The notes under the pieces were generated by a model. The model had not been told where the DNA came from and made no database searches. It worked only from the letters and a program-made list of their open reading frames with translations. A program made the position numbers and the translations under genes. From Gammaproteobacteria bacterium (GTDB taxonomy: Bacteria > Pseudomonadota > Gammaproteobacteria > JAJPIJ01), in contig JAJPIJ010000035.1 of the NCBI GenBank assembly GCA_021324815.1, positions 62,001-126,000 on the forward strand: a stretch of DNA of 64,000 nt, read 5' to 3'. Shown here piece after piece: positions 30,867-41,053 of the stretch (the first letter of the stretch is position 1; each line of letters starts with the position of its first letter).

Positions 30867-31781
30867 TCAGGCGGACAACAGTCCGCGCAGGGCGGGCAGG
30901 TAGTGGTCCAGAAACAGCGCCAGGAAGAGCGCCATCAGGTAGACAATGGAATAGGCGAAGGTGCGCAGCGCCAGCCGATCGTCGTGATCCCATTGCATGC
31001 GCAGGGCGTGATACAAAAACACCCCGTCCAATCCCAGCGCGCTCACCAGATACAGCGGTCCGCACATGTACGTCGCGTAGGGCAGCAGCGTGACGATGGA
31101 CAGGATCACCGTGTAGAGCAGTATCTGCACGCGCGTGTAGTCCACGCCGTGGGTGACCGGCAGCATGGGAACGTCGGCCCTGGCGTAATCGTTGCGCCGG
31201 TAAATCGCCAGCGCCCAGAAATGCGGGGGCGTCCAGGCAAAGATGATCAGGAACAATAGCAGCGCGTGCGGATCCACCTGCCCCGTCACCGCCGTCCATC
31301 CCAGCACCGGCGGCGCGGCGCCGGCGGCGCCGCCGATGACGATGTTCTGCGGCGTGGCCCGCTTGAGATAGAGCGTGTAGATCACCGCGTAGCCGATCAG
31401 CGATGCAAATGTCAGCACCGCGGTGAGCCAGTTGACGTACCAGATCAGCAGCGCCATGCCGCCCATCCCGAGCGCGGCGGCGAACATGAGCGCCTGGGGC
31501 CGGCTGATCTCCCCCTGCGGCAGGGGGCGGTGCCTGGTGCGCGCCATGAGCGCGTCGATGCGGTGATCGGCCACGTGGTTGATGGCGGCGGCGGCCGCCG
31601 CCGAGAGGCCGATGCCGAGCGTGGCGCAGATCAGGATTTGCGGCGGCACCATGCCGGGGGTGGCGAGAAACATGCCCACGATGGCGGTAAATACAATCAG
31701 CGAGACCACGCGCGGCTTGCACAATTCGAGATAATCGCGCCAGGTGGCGTGCAGGGCGGCATTCAGGGAGGCTTGTGACAT
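30867..31781 (-). CDS. ctaB: Protoheme IX farnesyltransferase
   Basis: [23 protein letters not shown] and [20 protein letters not shown]. Confidence 0.96.
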   Translation of the reverse strand: MSQASLNAALHATWRDYLELCKPRVVSLIVFTAIVGMFLATPGMVPPQILICATLGIGLSAAAAAAINHVADHRIDALMARTRHRPLPQGEISRPQALMFAAALGMGGMALLIWYVNWLTAVLTFASLIGYAVIYTLYLKRATPQNIVIGGAAGAAPPVLGWTAVTGQVDPHALLLFLIIFAWTPPHFWALAIYRRNDYARADVPMLPVTHGVDYTRVQILLYTVILSIVTLLPYATYMCGPLYLVSALGLDGVFLYHALRMQWDHDDRLALRTFAYSIVYLMALFLALFLDHYLPALRGLLSA

Positions 31782-31802
31782 CGGTTTATGCCGGAGTCGG
31801 CA

Positions 31803-32789
31803 TCACTGTTTCAACGGGGTGGTCAAGTGTAGCAAGGTTGTCACGATCAGCAAAAGCGCGGCCGCCCCGGCGTTGTGCGCCACCGCCACCGCCAGCGGCA
31901 GGCCCAACCTGACATTGGCGATGCCAAGGCTTATTTGCGCCAGCAATATCAAGGCCAGCGCGGTGCCCGCGCGCTTCAACACGGGCCGGCCGCCCCGCAG
32001 GCAGCGGCACGCGAGCAGGCCCAGGACGACGAACGTCAGCAGGGCGCCCAGGCGATGCGTGAAATGGATGGCAACACGGGCCGGGGCGTCGAGGACGCCG
32101 TATTCGTAATTGATCCCCAGCCCCCGCCACAAGACGAAGGCCTCCTTGAAATCCATCGCCGGCCAGAAGGCGCCGTGGCAGGTGGGAAAATCCACGCAGG
32201 CCAGGGCGGCGTAATTCGAGCTCGTCCACCCGCCAAGCGCGATCTGCAGGGTCAGCATGGCGAAGGCGGCAATCACGTGCCGTCGCAAGTCCGGTCCGCC
32301 GCTGCCGGCGGAGGCCGGCCACAGGTTGCGCAAGACCAGCCACCACAGCAGCAGCAGGGTCGTCATGCCGCCGAGGAGGTGCAGGACCACCACCAGCGGC
32401 TTGAGCAGCAGCGTGACGGTCCACATGCCGAGCAATCCCTGCAGGACGACCAGCGCCACCAGCGCATAAGGCAGGGCCGCGGGCCGCAGCGCTCCCGGCC
32501 GTCGAAAACCCAGCCACGCGATCAGGAGTATCCCCAGGCCCAGCGTGCCGGCGGCATAGCGATGGATCTGTTCCTTCCAGGCCTTGCCCGTTTCCACCGG
32601 CCGCTGCGGAAAGGCGCTGTTGGCATCCTTGATTTCGGCCGCCGCCGTCGGCGGCACCAGCCGGCCGTAGCAGACCGGCCAGTCCGGGCAGCCGAGCCCG
32701 GCGTTGGACAGGCGCACGTAGGCCCCCAGCGCCACCACGCAAAACGCCAGGACCGCAACGGCCAACACCAGTCTAGGCAGCGGGTTCAT
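31803..32789 (-). CDS. ctaA: Heme A synthase (COX15/CtaA)
   Basis: GAYVRLSNAGLGCPDWPVCYGRLVPP and multi-TM COX15 pattern; next to ctaB. Confidence 0.95.
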   Translation of the reverse strand: MNPLPRLVLAVAVLAFCVVALGAYVRLSNAGLGCPDWPVCYGRLVPPTAAAEIKDANSAFPQRPVETGKAWKEQIHRYAAGTLGLGILLIAWLGFRRPGALRPAALPYALVALVVLQGLLGMWTVTLLLKPLVVVLHLLGGMTTLLLLWWLVLRNLWPASAGSGGPDLRRHVIAAFAMLTLQIALGGWTSSNYAALACVDFPTCHGAFWPAMDFKEAFVLWRGLGINYEYGVLDAPARVAIHFTHRLGALLTFVVLGLLACRCLRGGRPVLKRAGTALALILLAQISLGIANVRLGLPLAVAVAHNAGAAALLLIVTTLLHLTTPLKQ

Positions 32790-33394
32790 GACACCGTCCT
32801 GGAGGCCCTCAACAGGCGCTTCAGATCGTTCAGTACGCCGCTCATGTCCGGGTGCGACGGGTAGAGCAGGATGATGCCGCCCTGATAATCGATGATCACC
32901 AGCCGATCCTTGACGGGCGCGGGATCAGGGCGGGCCAGCGCCTGCTGCAATTCCTGCATCGCCCGGGGGGAAAGCGTGAGTTTCAATGCCCCCGCCTCGG
33001 GCGGCGCGGCACCGGACTCCAGGATCACCGCGGCAGTGACGCGCAGCTTGTCCACCTGGAGGGCTTCGCGGACGCGCCACAAACGATCCCAGGCCTCGGC
33101 GCAGTCCGCGCCGCACGCGGCGCCGTTTTCGATCAGCGCCAGCGTCCATGCGCCGTAGCGGTGGGGCAGCCGCGCCCGGTCCGCCGCCTCAAGCCAGGGA
33201 TCGAGGGCAATGGCGGGCGTGATCAGCATGCCGTAATTGGCGTGGCCCCCCGGCAGCCAGTTCAGGCGCCCGCTGGCCATCCACCAGGCCAGCAGCACCG
33301 GCAGCAAGAACAGGCCGAAGACCACCAGGATCACCCAGCGGCCGCGTCGTGCGCTGTCAGCCGGCGGCGGCACGGCGGCCTCCCCTGACGGCAA
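32786..33394 (-). CDS. Hypothetical membrane-anchored protein of the cox cluster
   Basis: 202 aa, one N-terminal TM, between SURF1 and ctaA. Confidence 0.75.
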   Translation of the reverse strand: MPSGEAAVPPPADSARRGRWVILVVFGLFLLPVLLAWWMASGRLNWLPGGHANYGMLITPAIALDPWLEAADRARLPHRYGAWTLALIENGAACGADCAEAWDRLWRVREALQVDKLRVTAAVILESGAAPPEAGALKLTLSPRAMQELQQALARPDPAPVKDRLVIIDYQGGIILLYPSHPDMSGVLNDLKRLLRASRTVS

Positions 33395-34082
33395 ACGCCA
33401 TAAACAGGATCAGCACCGCGGCGGCCATGGCGAACCACTGCACGGCGTAGCTCCAGTGGCGGTACTCATCACTGCCCGGCGGCGTCCATTCACGCACGTA
33501 ACCCCCGGGCGCCTGCGGGTCCAGCAACACCAGATAGTGGAGCAGCGGCGTCCCCACCACGCGCGTCAGCATGTCGTAATCCACGTATTGCACCCGCCGC
33601 ACGCCTCCCGGCAGCGTTTCCACCTGCTCGGCGCCGCGCAGGAGGAGGCCCCGCGCCGGCGCCCCGGCGACGGTCCCGCGCAGGGTGACGTCCCCGGCGG
33701 GCGGCCGTTCGATCGCCACCTGATTGCGGGACCGGCCCATGGGCAGCCAGCCCCGGTTAATCAACACCGTCTCCCCCGACTTCAGCGCAAACGGCGTCAA
33801 CACCAGATAGCCGGGGAGGCCGCGGTGACTTTGATTGTCCAGCAGCACCTGCAAATCTGCGGCATAGCGGCCCGCGAGCGTGACGGCGCGGCCGTTCAAT
33901 TCCTCGATGGGCGCACGGGCGACATCCTGAAGGGGCACCGGCGGCAGCCGCTGGTGCGCCAGGTAACGCGCATAGGCCGCCTGCTTCTGATGGGCGCGGT
34001 CCACCTGCCACAGGCCGAGGCGCACCAGCCCCGCGGTCAAAAGCGCCGTCACGATGAACCAGGAAAAAATTCCGAGCCTCAT
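33357..34082 (-). CDS. SURF1 family cytochrome oxidase biogenesis protein
   Basis: N- and C-terminal TM, LGLWQVDRAHQKQ, INRGWLPMGR, YAVQWFAMAAAVLILF. Confidence 0.92.
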   Translation of the reverse strand: MRLGIFSWFIVTALLTAGLVRLGLWQVDRAHQKQAAYARYLAHQRLPPVPLQDVARAPIEELNGRAVTLAGRYAADLQVLLDNQSHRGLPGYLVLTPFALKSGETVLINRGWLPMGRSRNQVAIERPPAGDVTLRGTVAGAPARGLLLRGAEQVETLPGGVRRVQYVDYDMLTRVVGTPLLHYLVLLDPQAPGGYVREWTPPGSDEYRHWSYAVQWFAMAAAVLILFMAFAVRGGRRAAAG

Positions 34083-34146
34083 GGCCAAACCCCATTTCAA
34101 TACCATCCACGATATACTGTGCCGCGTCCCGGCGGCTCACCCTCCC

Positions 34147-34362
34147 ATGACCATCAAATTACTCATCCTGGCGCTGTTCGGCTGCGTCCTCTTTTTTCTC
34201 GGCTCAGCCCTGTTCCACCTCGTGCGCGGCCGCGGCCAGGACGATCGCACGGTATGGTCGCTGACCTGGCGTATCGGACTTTCGATCGCCCTGTTCATTC
34301 TCCTTTTCATTTTCGCCGCGCTGGGATGGATTCATCCCCACGACGTCAACCCCCATTCGTGA
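34147..34362 (+). CDS. Twin transmembrane protein (DUF2909-like)
   Basis: 71 aa, two TM helices, located within the cox cluster on the opposite strand. Confidence 0.8.
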   Translation: MTIKLLILALFGCVLFFLGSALFHLVRGRGQDDRTVWSLTWRIGLSIALFILLFIFAALGWIHPHDVNPHS

Positions 34363-34375
34363 AAACGGGCGGCAT

Positions 34376-34408
34376 AAAAAAGGCGCTGCCTCCGGGCAGC
34401 GCCTTTTT
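34376..34408. terminator. Bidirectional rho-independent terminator
   Basis: AAAAAGGCGCTGCC-TCCG-GGCAGCGCCTTTTT perfect stem between convergent genes. Confidence 0.92.
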
Positions 34409-34428
34409 GCCTTGGACAACCTCCTCGT

Positions 34429-35310
34429 TCAGAGCCAGTAGACGAAGATAAAGAGGCCCAGCCAGACCACGTCAACGAAGTGCCAATACCACGCCACCGC
34501 CTCGAAGCCAAAATGGTGGTTGGGCTTGAAGTGGCCCCTTAAGCAACGCAGCCAGATCACCGTCAGCATGATGGCGCCCAGCGTGACATGCAGGCCGTGG
34601 AATCCGGTCAACATGAAGAAGGTGGAGCCGTAGATGCCGGAATTCAGCGTCAACCCCTTTGCACGATAGGCCTCGCCATATTCATGCGCCTGGAGCGAGA
34701 GGAAGGCCACGCCCAGGGCGATGGTCAGGAACAGAAACAACAGCAGCAGGCCGCGGTTGTTGTGCTTGAGCGCGTGATGGGCGATGGTCACCGTCACGCC
34801 GCTCGACAGCAGCAGCAGGGTGTTGATCGCCGGCACCCCGAAGGCCGGGATGACCTCCTTGATCTGCATGAACAGGGTGGTGTTCGGCGTACTCAGCACC
34901 GGCCACGCCGCCGAGAACCCCGGCCACAGCAATTGATGCGTCGCCAGCTTGTCGCCCTCGCCGCCCAGCCACGGCACCGACAACTGGCGGGCGTAATACA
35001 GGGCGCCGAAGAAGGCGGCGAAAAACATCACCTCGGAGAAGATGAACCACGCCATGCCCCAGCGGAAACTGACGTCCACCTGGCTGTTGTACTGGCCGCC
35101 CTCGCTCTCGCGGATGACGGTGCCGAACCAGCCGAACAGCATGCCGAGCATGACCAGCGCGCCGAAGACCATGACCGCCTTGCCCGCCGCATGGCCGTCC
35201 AGCGCCAGGGCAAAACCGCCCAGAATCGAGAACAGGCCGATGGAGCCGGTGATGGGCCAGTGGCTCGGATCGGGCAGATAATAACCGGTACCGGTGTGTG
35301 TGCCTGACAT
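34429..35310 (-). CDS. ctaE: Cytochrome c oxidase subunit III
   Basis: WPITGSIGLFSILGGFAL, TGFHGLHVTLGAIML, WYWHFVDVVWLGLFIFVYW. Confidence 0.96.
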   Translation of the reverse strand: MSGTHTGTGYYLPDPSHWPITGSIGLFSILGGFALALDGHAAGKAVMVFGALVMLGMLFGWFGTVIRESEGGQYNSQVDVSFRWGMAWFIFSEVMFFAAFFGALYYARQLSVPWLGGEGDKLATHQLLWPGFSAAWPVLSTPNTTLFMQIKEVIPAFGVPAINTLLLLSSGVTVTIAHHALKHNNRGLLLLFLFLTIALGVAFLSLQAHEYGEAYRAKGLTLNSGIYGSTFFMLTGFHGLHVTLGAIMLTVIWLRCLRGHFKPNHHFGFEAVAWYWHFVDVVWLGLFIFVYWL

Positions 35311-35360
35311 AGCTTCCCCTTTGCGTCGTTGCGTCTTGTTTATTTCAAGTTAAAAAGGTT

Positions 35361-35939
35361 TCAAGACCCCTGCTTTGCCGTCGGCCCGGCGTCCCTCGCC
35401 ACCGTGCTGTCCTGCACGCGGAAGAAGGTGTACGACAGCGTCAGCGTGGTCTCATCCTTCGGCAAATCCGGATCGACCACGAAGCGGACCGGCATGACCC
35501 GGTGCTCCCGCGCCGCCAGTTGCTGGCGCTGGAAGCAGAAACATTCCGTTTTCTTGAAGTACCGCGCCGCGGTGTTCGGCGCCAGGCTCGGCACCGCCTG
35601 GCCGGTGGTCGACTGATCGGCGTGGCTCTCCACCGCGAAATCAACCTCCGTGACCTCGCCGGGATGCACCCTCACCTTGCGGGTCAGCGGCGCGAAATCC
35701 CAGGGCAGGCCGGCGCTCGTCGAGGTGACAAATTCCACGGTCACCCAGCGGCCCTTGTCCACGCCCTTCGCCGCGGCCTGAGCCTCCGTCTCGCGGCCGG
35801 TCTTGCCGCTGAGGCCCGTAATGGCGCAAAACGCGTTGTACATCGGCGGCATGACCACGAACCCGAAGGCAAACATCAGCGCCGTCACCAGCAGCAGCCG
35901 GCGCACCGTGCGCATGGTATTGCGTTGTTGCTCGCTCAT
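35361..35939 (-). CDS. ctaG: Cytochrome c oxidase assembly protein CtaG/Cox11
   Basis: Copper motif KTECFCFQRQQL, PVRFVVDPDLPKDETTLTLSYTFF. Confidence 0.95.
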   Translation of the reverse strand: MSEQQRNTMRTVRRLLLVTALMFAFGFVVMPPMYNAFCAITGLSGKTGRETEAQAAAKGVDKGRWVTVEFVTSTSAGLPWDFAPLTRKVRVHPGEVTEVDFAVESHADQSTTGQAVPSLAPNTAARYFKKTECFCFQRQQLAAREHRVMPVRFVVDPDLPKDETTLTLSYTFFRVQDSTVARDAGPTAKQGS

Positions 35940-35943
35940 CGCC

Positions 35944-36081
35944 CTATTTCCAATGCATGAGGATGAAGCCGCCGTAAAACGCCGCCGCCAGAATCCCCAG
36001 GATCACCGCCAGCCGCAGGTTGCGACGCCGGAGATTGGATCCATCACGGGCATCGTGCGATTCCGCGATAACCGGCGTCAT
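35944..36081 (-). CDS. Small cytochrome oxidase-associated membrane protein
   Basis: 45 aa MTPVIAESHDARDGSNLRRRNLRLAVILGILAAAFYGGFILMHWK, one TM helix, between ctaD and ctaG. Confidence 0.75.
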   Translation of the reverse strand: MTPVIAESHDARDGSNLRRRNLRLAVILGILAAAFYGGFILMHWK

Positions 36082-36088
36082 CCTCTCA

Positions 36089-37660
36089 TCACTTCACCAG
36101 CGGCGGGTTCACGAAGCTGTGATAAGGCGGCGGCGAAGGCAGGATCCACTCCAGCCCCTCGGCGCCCTCCCACACCCGGTCGCTCGCCTTGGCGCCGCCG
36201 CGCACGCACTTCACGATCACGTACAGGAACAGGAGTTGCGTGGCGCCGAAACAGAAGCCGCCGATGCTGGACACCATGTTCCAGTCGGCGAACTGCACCG
36301 CGTAGTCGGGGATGCGGCGCGGCATGCCCGCCAGCCCCAGGAAGTGCTGCGGGAAGAACAGCACGTTCACGAAGATCGTCGACAGCCAGAAATGCCACTT
36401 GCCGAGCGTCTCGTCGTACATGTGGCCGGTCCACTTCGGCAGCCAGAAATAGGTGGCGCCCATGATGGCGAAGACCGCGCCCGTGACCAGGACGTAGTGG
36501 AAGTGCGCCACCACGAAGTAGGTGTCCTGGTACTGGAAATCGGCGGGCGTGACGCCCAGCATCAGCCCGGAGAAGCCGCCGATGGTGAACATGACGATGA
36601 AGCCCAGCGCGAACAGCATCGGGGTCTCGAAGGTCATGGAGCCGCGCCACATCGTCGCCAGCCAGTTGAAAATCTTGACGCCGGTCGGCACCGCGATCAG
36701 CACGGTGGTGTACATGAAGAACAGCTCCCCGGCGAGCGGCATGCCGACGGTGAACATGTGGTGCGCCCAGACGATGAACGACAGGAAGGCGATGGAGGCC
36801 GTCGCGTACACCATCGAGGCATAGCCGAACAGCGGCTTGCGGGCGAAGGTCGGCACGATCGCGGAGACGATGCCGAAGGCCGGCAGGATCATGATGTACA
36901 CCTCCGGGTGGCCGAAGAACCAGAAGATGTGCTGGAACATGACCGGGTCGCCGCCGCCGGCGGCGGAGAAGAAACTGGTGCCGAAGAACTTGTCGGTGAG
37001 CAGCATGGTCACCGCGCCGGCCAGCACCGGCATCGCCGCGATGAGCAGGAAGGCGGTGATGATCCAAGTCCACACGAACAGCGGCAGCTTCATGAACGTC
37101 ATGCCCGGCGCGCGCATGTTGAACACCGTGGCGATGATGTTGATGGCGCCCATGATCGAGGAGATGCCCATGATGTGGACCGCGAAAATCAGGAACGGAA
37201 ACGCCTCGCCGGTCTGCAGCACCAGCGGCGCATACATGGTCCAGCCGCCCGCGGGGGCGCCGCCGGGCATGAACAGCGTGGACAGCAGCAGGGTGAAGGC
37301 GAACGGCAGCAGCCAGAAGCTCCAGTTGTTGAGCCGCGGCAGCGCCATGTCAGGGGCGCCTATCATCATCGGGATCATCCAGTTGGCCAGACCCACGAAG
37401 GCCGGCATGACCGCGCCGAAGATCATCACCAGGGCATGCAGGGTGGTCATGGAGTTGAAAAACTGCGGATCGACGAATTGTAGGCCGGGCTTGAACAGCT
37501 CGGCGCGGATGATCATCGCCATCGAGCCGCCGATGAAGAACATGAGCAGCGCGAACGACAGATACAGCGTGCCGATGTCCTTGTTGTTGGTGGTGGTGAT
37601 CCAGCGCATCACGCCCGTGGGGTGATGGGCGTGGTCATCATGATGAGCAGCGTGTGCCAT
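36089..37660 (-). CDS. ctaD: Cytochrome c oxidase subunit I
   Basis: WITTTNNKDIGTLYLSFAL, IFWFFGHPEVYIMILPAFG, AHFHYVLVTGAVF. Confidence 0.98.
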   Translation of the reverse strand: MAHAAHHDDHAHHPTGVMRWITTTNNKDIGTLYLSFALLMFFIGGSMAMIIRAELFKPGLQFVDPQFFNSMTTLHALVMIFGAVMPAFVGLANWMIPMMIGAPDMALPRLNNWSFWLLPFAFTLLLSTLFMPGGAPAGGWTMYAPLVLQTGEAFPFLIFAVHIMGISSIMGAINIIATVFNMRAPGMTFMKLPLFVWTWIITAFLLIAAMPVLAGAVTMLLTDKFFGTSFFSAAGGGDPVMFQHIFWFFGHPEVYIMILPAFGIVSAIVPTFARKPLFGYASMVYATASIAFLSFIVWAHHMFTVGMPLAGELFFMYTTVLIAVPTGVKIFNWLATMWRGSMTFETPMLFALGFIVMFTIGGFSGLMLGVTPADFQYQDTYFVVAHFHYVLVTGAVFAIMGATYFWLPKWTGHMYDETLGKWHFWLSTIFVNVLFFPQHFLGLAGMPRRIPDYAVQFADWNMVSSIGGFCFGATQLLFLYVIVKCVRGGAKASDRVWEGAEGLEWILPSPPPYHSFVNPPLVK

Positions 37661-37711
37661 GGGTTCGATCCTCTCTAGTCAACTCGCAGCGATGAACATG
37701 TCCCGGGGGTC

Positions 37712-38881
37712 TCAGTATTCCGCCACCTTCTTCGGCTGCACCACGTCGCCCGCGGTGTTGCCGAAGGAATTGCGCTCGTAGGTGATGACGGCGGCGATTT
37801 CCACCGGGCTCAGCGTCTCCTTCCAGGCCGGCATCTGGTTCTTGCCGAACAGCACCCTGTCGATGTGGTCGTCAACGTTGCCGTTGGCGATCTCGCTGCC
37901 GGCCAGGGCGGGGAAGTTGCCCGGCACGCCCTTGCCATCGGCCTGGTGGCAGACGGCGCAATTCTTTGTATACACCTCGGCCCCCTTGGCCATCAACTCC
38001 TCCTTCTTCCATTCGCGGTTCGGATCATTGGCCGCCGCCTCGGCGAGCGCCGCGGCTTTTTTATCCTCCACCCATTTGTTGAATTCACCCTCCTCCTTGG
38101 CCACCACGACGATCGGCATGAAACCGTGGTCCTTGCCGCACAACTCGGCGCACTGGCCGCGATAGGTGCCCGGGGTCTCGACCTTGAACCAGGATTCGTT
38201 GATGAACCCGGGGATGGCGTCGCGCTTGACGCCCAGTTCCGGCACCCACCAGGCGTGGATGACGTCATTGGCGGTGGTCAGCAGACGGACCTTCTTGCCC
38301 ACCGGCACGACCAGCGGTTGATCCACGTCCAGCAGGTAATTTTCCACGGTATGGGGATCGATGCCGGATCTGGGCTGGCGGGCCTCGTTGCTCTTCTCGG
38401 CCAGCACGCTGAAGAAACTCACGCCTTGATCCAGATAATCGTAATGCCAGCGCCACTGGTAGCCGGTGGCCTTGATGGTCATGTCGGCGTTGCCCGTGCT
38501 CTCCATCGCAATCAGCGTGCGCGTGGCGGGTACGGCCACGCACACCAGTATGACAAACGGAATCAACGTCCAGACGATCTCGACGGTGGTGTTCTCATGG
38601 AAGTGCGCGGCCCGGGCGCCCCGCGACTTGCGAAAATGGAGGATGGAATAAAACATCACTCCGAACACCAGCACGCCGATGACCACGCATATCCACAACA
38701 CGATCATGTGCAGGTGATAGATGCCCTGACTGTTGGGCGTGACGCCCGGCCGCATGTTCAACGCCCAGTCCGCGGATGCAATCGCCGGACACAACGACAG
38801 CAACGCCGTGATCAACTGCGCCATCGATCGTGGAAATTTCCTGGTCCCCCTGCCCATTGTCTGGCCCCTTGCTTGGCTCAT
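37712..38881 (-). CDS. ctaC: Cytochrome c oxidase subunit II with C-terminal cytochrome c domain
   Basis: CuA motif CAELCGKDHGFM and heme motif CAVCHQADGKG; true start may lie downstream of 38881. Confidence 0.95.
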   Translation of the reverse strand: MSQARGQTMGRGTRKFPRSMAQLITALLSLCPAIASADWALNMRPGVTPNSQGIYHLHMIVLWICVVIGVLVFGVMFYSILHFRKSRGARAAHFHENTTVEIVWTLIPFVILVCVAVPATRTLIAMESTGNADMTIKATGYQWRWHYDYLDQGVSFFSVLAEKSNEARQPRSGIDPHTVENYLLDVDQPLVVPVGKKVRLLTTANDVIHAWWVPELGVKRDAIPGFINESWFKVETPGTYRGQCAELCGKDHGFMPIVVVAKEEGEFNKWVEDKKAAALAEAAANDPNREWKKEELMAKGAEVYTKNCAVCHQADGKGVPGNFPALAGSEIANGNVDDHIDRVLFGKNQMPAWKETLSPVEIAAVITYERNSFGNTAGDVVQPKKVAEY

Positions 38882-38940
38882 TGTTCAGATGCTCCTCGCC
38901 TGTAGGTTGTTCCCGCATGGCGCCGGTGCGTCGGCGCCGT

Positions 38941-39420
38941 TCATGATATCTGCAGGACCCGCTTCAATCTCCGCGCCAGGTCCTGGCGTTCATCCTCGGT
39001 CAAAAATCCGCCCACTTCCAACTCGCGGCCGTGCGCCCCGAGCACCAGCCGGCTGGGATGCCAGTCCACCGCCGCTTTGCACAGCGACACCCTGACCCAT
39101 GCGCGCGGGAAGGTTCGCACGCGCTCCGGCCGGCGGCGGCCGCTTTCGATCACCACCTCCCGATCGCCGACCTTGAGCACCTCCCGCACCGCGCCGCGCC
39201 GCTGGCAGTAATAAAGGGCGGCCGCCAGCGCCAGCACCTCCAGGCCCGAGAACGGCAGCACCAGCGTCAGCCCCACGTAGCAGAATGCCAGGCCAATGGT
39301 CAGCGCCACCGCCGTCATGACCGCAATGATCCGCCGCACATCGTTCCAGCGGAGTGATTGGTTGGGCACCAGAATAAACTGGCAGGGGCTGGCTTCGCGT
39401 CCCGGGTTTTCGTAAATCAC
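38941..39420 (-). CDS. DUF2244-like membrane protein
   Basis: QFILVPNQSLRW, two TM helices, cox-cluster neighbour; GTG 39420 chosen as likely start. Confidence 0.75.
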   Translation of the reverse strand: MIYENPGREASPCQFILVPNQSLRWNDVRRIIAVMTAVALTIGLAFCYVGLTLVLPFSGLEVLALAAALYYCQRRGAVREVLKVGDREVVIESGRRRPERVRTFPRAWVRVSLCKAAVDWHPSRLVLGAHGRELEVGGFLTEDERQDLARRLKRVLQIS

Positions 39421-39705
39421 GTCAAGCGTCTGCTGCCGAGCAGCGTCTTTGCACCACTCTATAATAATTTGGGGGTTTTGAGGCTGAAGGCACCTGTTTA
39501 TGGCGCGGAATGCTAGCCTAGCAGTCACGGGAACGCAAGAATTCCGGACTGGATCGGTGCCGGGGTGATTCCGGCCACGGCCTCAGCGCCCCCCGCCGGC
39601 GCGCGTGGCATGATCGTGGCGGAAACAACACCCGCGCCCGCTGACGGCGGCTGCGCACCGTTTAGACTGACTGGTAGAATAATGCCGGCATCGACACCGT
39701 TCGCG

Positions 39706-41052
39706 ATGAGACAAAAACTGCACATCAAGACCTTTGGCTGCCAGATGAACGAGTACGACTCGTCCAGGATGGCGGCGGTGCTCGCGCGCTCGCACGGTCT
39801 GACGTCCACCGACGATCCGGGGGAGGCCGACGTGCTTCTGCTCAACACCTGCTCCGTGCGCGAGAAGGCGCAGGAAAAACTGTTCTCGATGCTGGGCCTG
39901 TGGCGCGAATACAAGCAACGCAATCCAGCCGTGATCATCGGTGTCGGCGGCTGCGTGGCCAGCCAGGAGGGCGCCGCCCTGTGGGAGCGCGCGCCGTTCG
40001 TGGACATGATCTTCGGGCCGCAGACGGTGCACCGCCTGCCGTCGCTGCTGGAGGAGGTGCTGCGGAAGCGCCGCCGCGTCATCGACGTCAGTTTTCCCGA
40101 GATTGAAAAATTCGATCGCCTGCCCGAGCCGCGTGCCGAGGGTCCGACGGCCTTCGTCTCGATCATGGAGGGCTGCAGCAAGTACTGCACGTTCTGCGTG
40201 GTGCCCTACACCCGCGGCGAGGAATTCAGCCGGCCGTTCGATGACGTGCTGGCTGAACTTTCCACCCTCGCCCGCCAGGGGGTGCGGGAGGTGACGCTGC
40301 TGGGGCAGAACGTCAATGCCTACCGCGGCGCCAGGCATGACGGCGGCGTCGCCGATCTGGCGCAATTGATCCGCTATGTCGCCGCCATCGAGGGGATCGG
40401 CCGCATCCGCTTCACCACCTCGCATCCCGTGGAGTTCTCCGACGCCCTGATTGAGGCCTACGCCGCGGTGCCGGAACTGGCCGACCACCTGCACCTGCCG
40501 GTGCAGAGCGGCTCGGACCGCGTCCTGGCGCTCATGAAACGCGGCCACACGGCGCTGGAATACAAGGCGAAAATCCGCAAGCTGCGGCGCGCGCGGCCCG
40601 GCGTCAGCGTGAGTTCCGATTTCATCGTCGGTTTCCCCGGCGAGACGGAAGCCGACTTCGAGGCGACGATGAATTTGATCGAGGACGTCGGTTTCGATCA
40701 CGCCTTCAGTTTCATCTACAGCCCGCGTCCGGGCACGCCCGCGGCCAGCCTGCCCGACGAGGTGCCGATGGCGGTCAAGAAACACCGGCTGGCCGTCCTT
40801 CAGCGGCGCATCAACGAAATGGCCGATGCCGCGGGCAGGGCCATGGTGGGCAGGATCGAGCGCGTGTTGATCACCGGTGCCTCGCGCAGGGATGTCCATG
40901 AGCTGTGCGGGCGCACGTCGAATAATCGCGTGGTCAATTTCAAGGGCGACCCCGCGCTTACCGGCCGTTTTTGCGAGGTGCGCATCACCGCCTCCCTGCC
41001 CAACTCCCTGCGTGGCGAGTTGTCCGCCGGCGCCCTGTCCGCCGCCGCCTGA
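39706..41052 (+). CDS. miaB: tRNA-2-methylthio-N6-dimethylallyladenosine synthase
   Basis: [17 protein letters not shown], radical [22 protein letters not shown]-like end. Confidence 0.97.
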   Translation: MRQKLHIKTFGCQMNEYDSSRMAAVLARSHGLTSTDDPGEADVLLLNTCSVREKAQEKLFSMLGLWREYKQRNPAVIIGVGGCVASQEGAALWERAPFVDMIFGPQTVHRLPSLLEEVLRKRRRVIDVSFPEIEKFDRLPEPRAEGPTAFVSIMEGCSKYCTFCVVPYTRGEEFSRPFDDVLAELSTLARQGVREVTLLGQNVNAYRGARHDGGVADLAQLIRYVAAIEGIGRIRFTTSHPVEFSDALIEAYAAVPELADHLHLPVQSGSDRVLALMKRGHTALEYKAKIRKLRRARPGVSVSSDFIVGFPGETEADFEATMNLIEDVGFDHAFSFIYSPRPGTPAASLPDEVPMAVKKHRLAVLQRRINEMADAAGRAMVGRIERVLITGASRRDVHELCGRTSNNRVVNFKGDPALTGRFCEVRITASLPNSLRGELSAGALSAAA

Positions 41053-41053
41053 C

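Noticed and set aside
36020-37483. 487-aa plus-strand ORF opposite ctaD
   Set aside because: Histidine/arginine-rich shadow of cytochrome oxidase subunit I codons.
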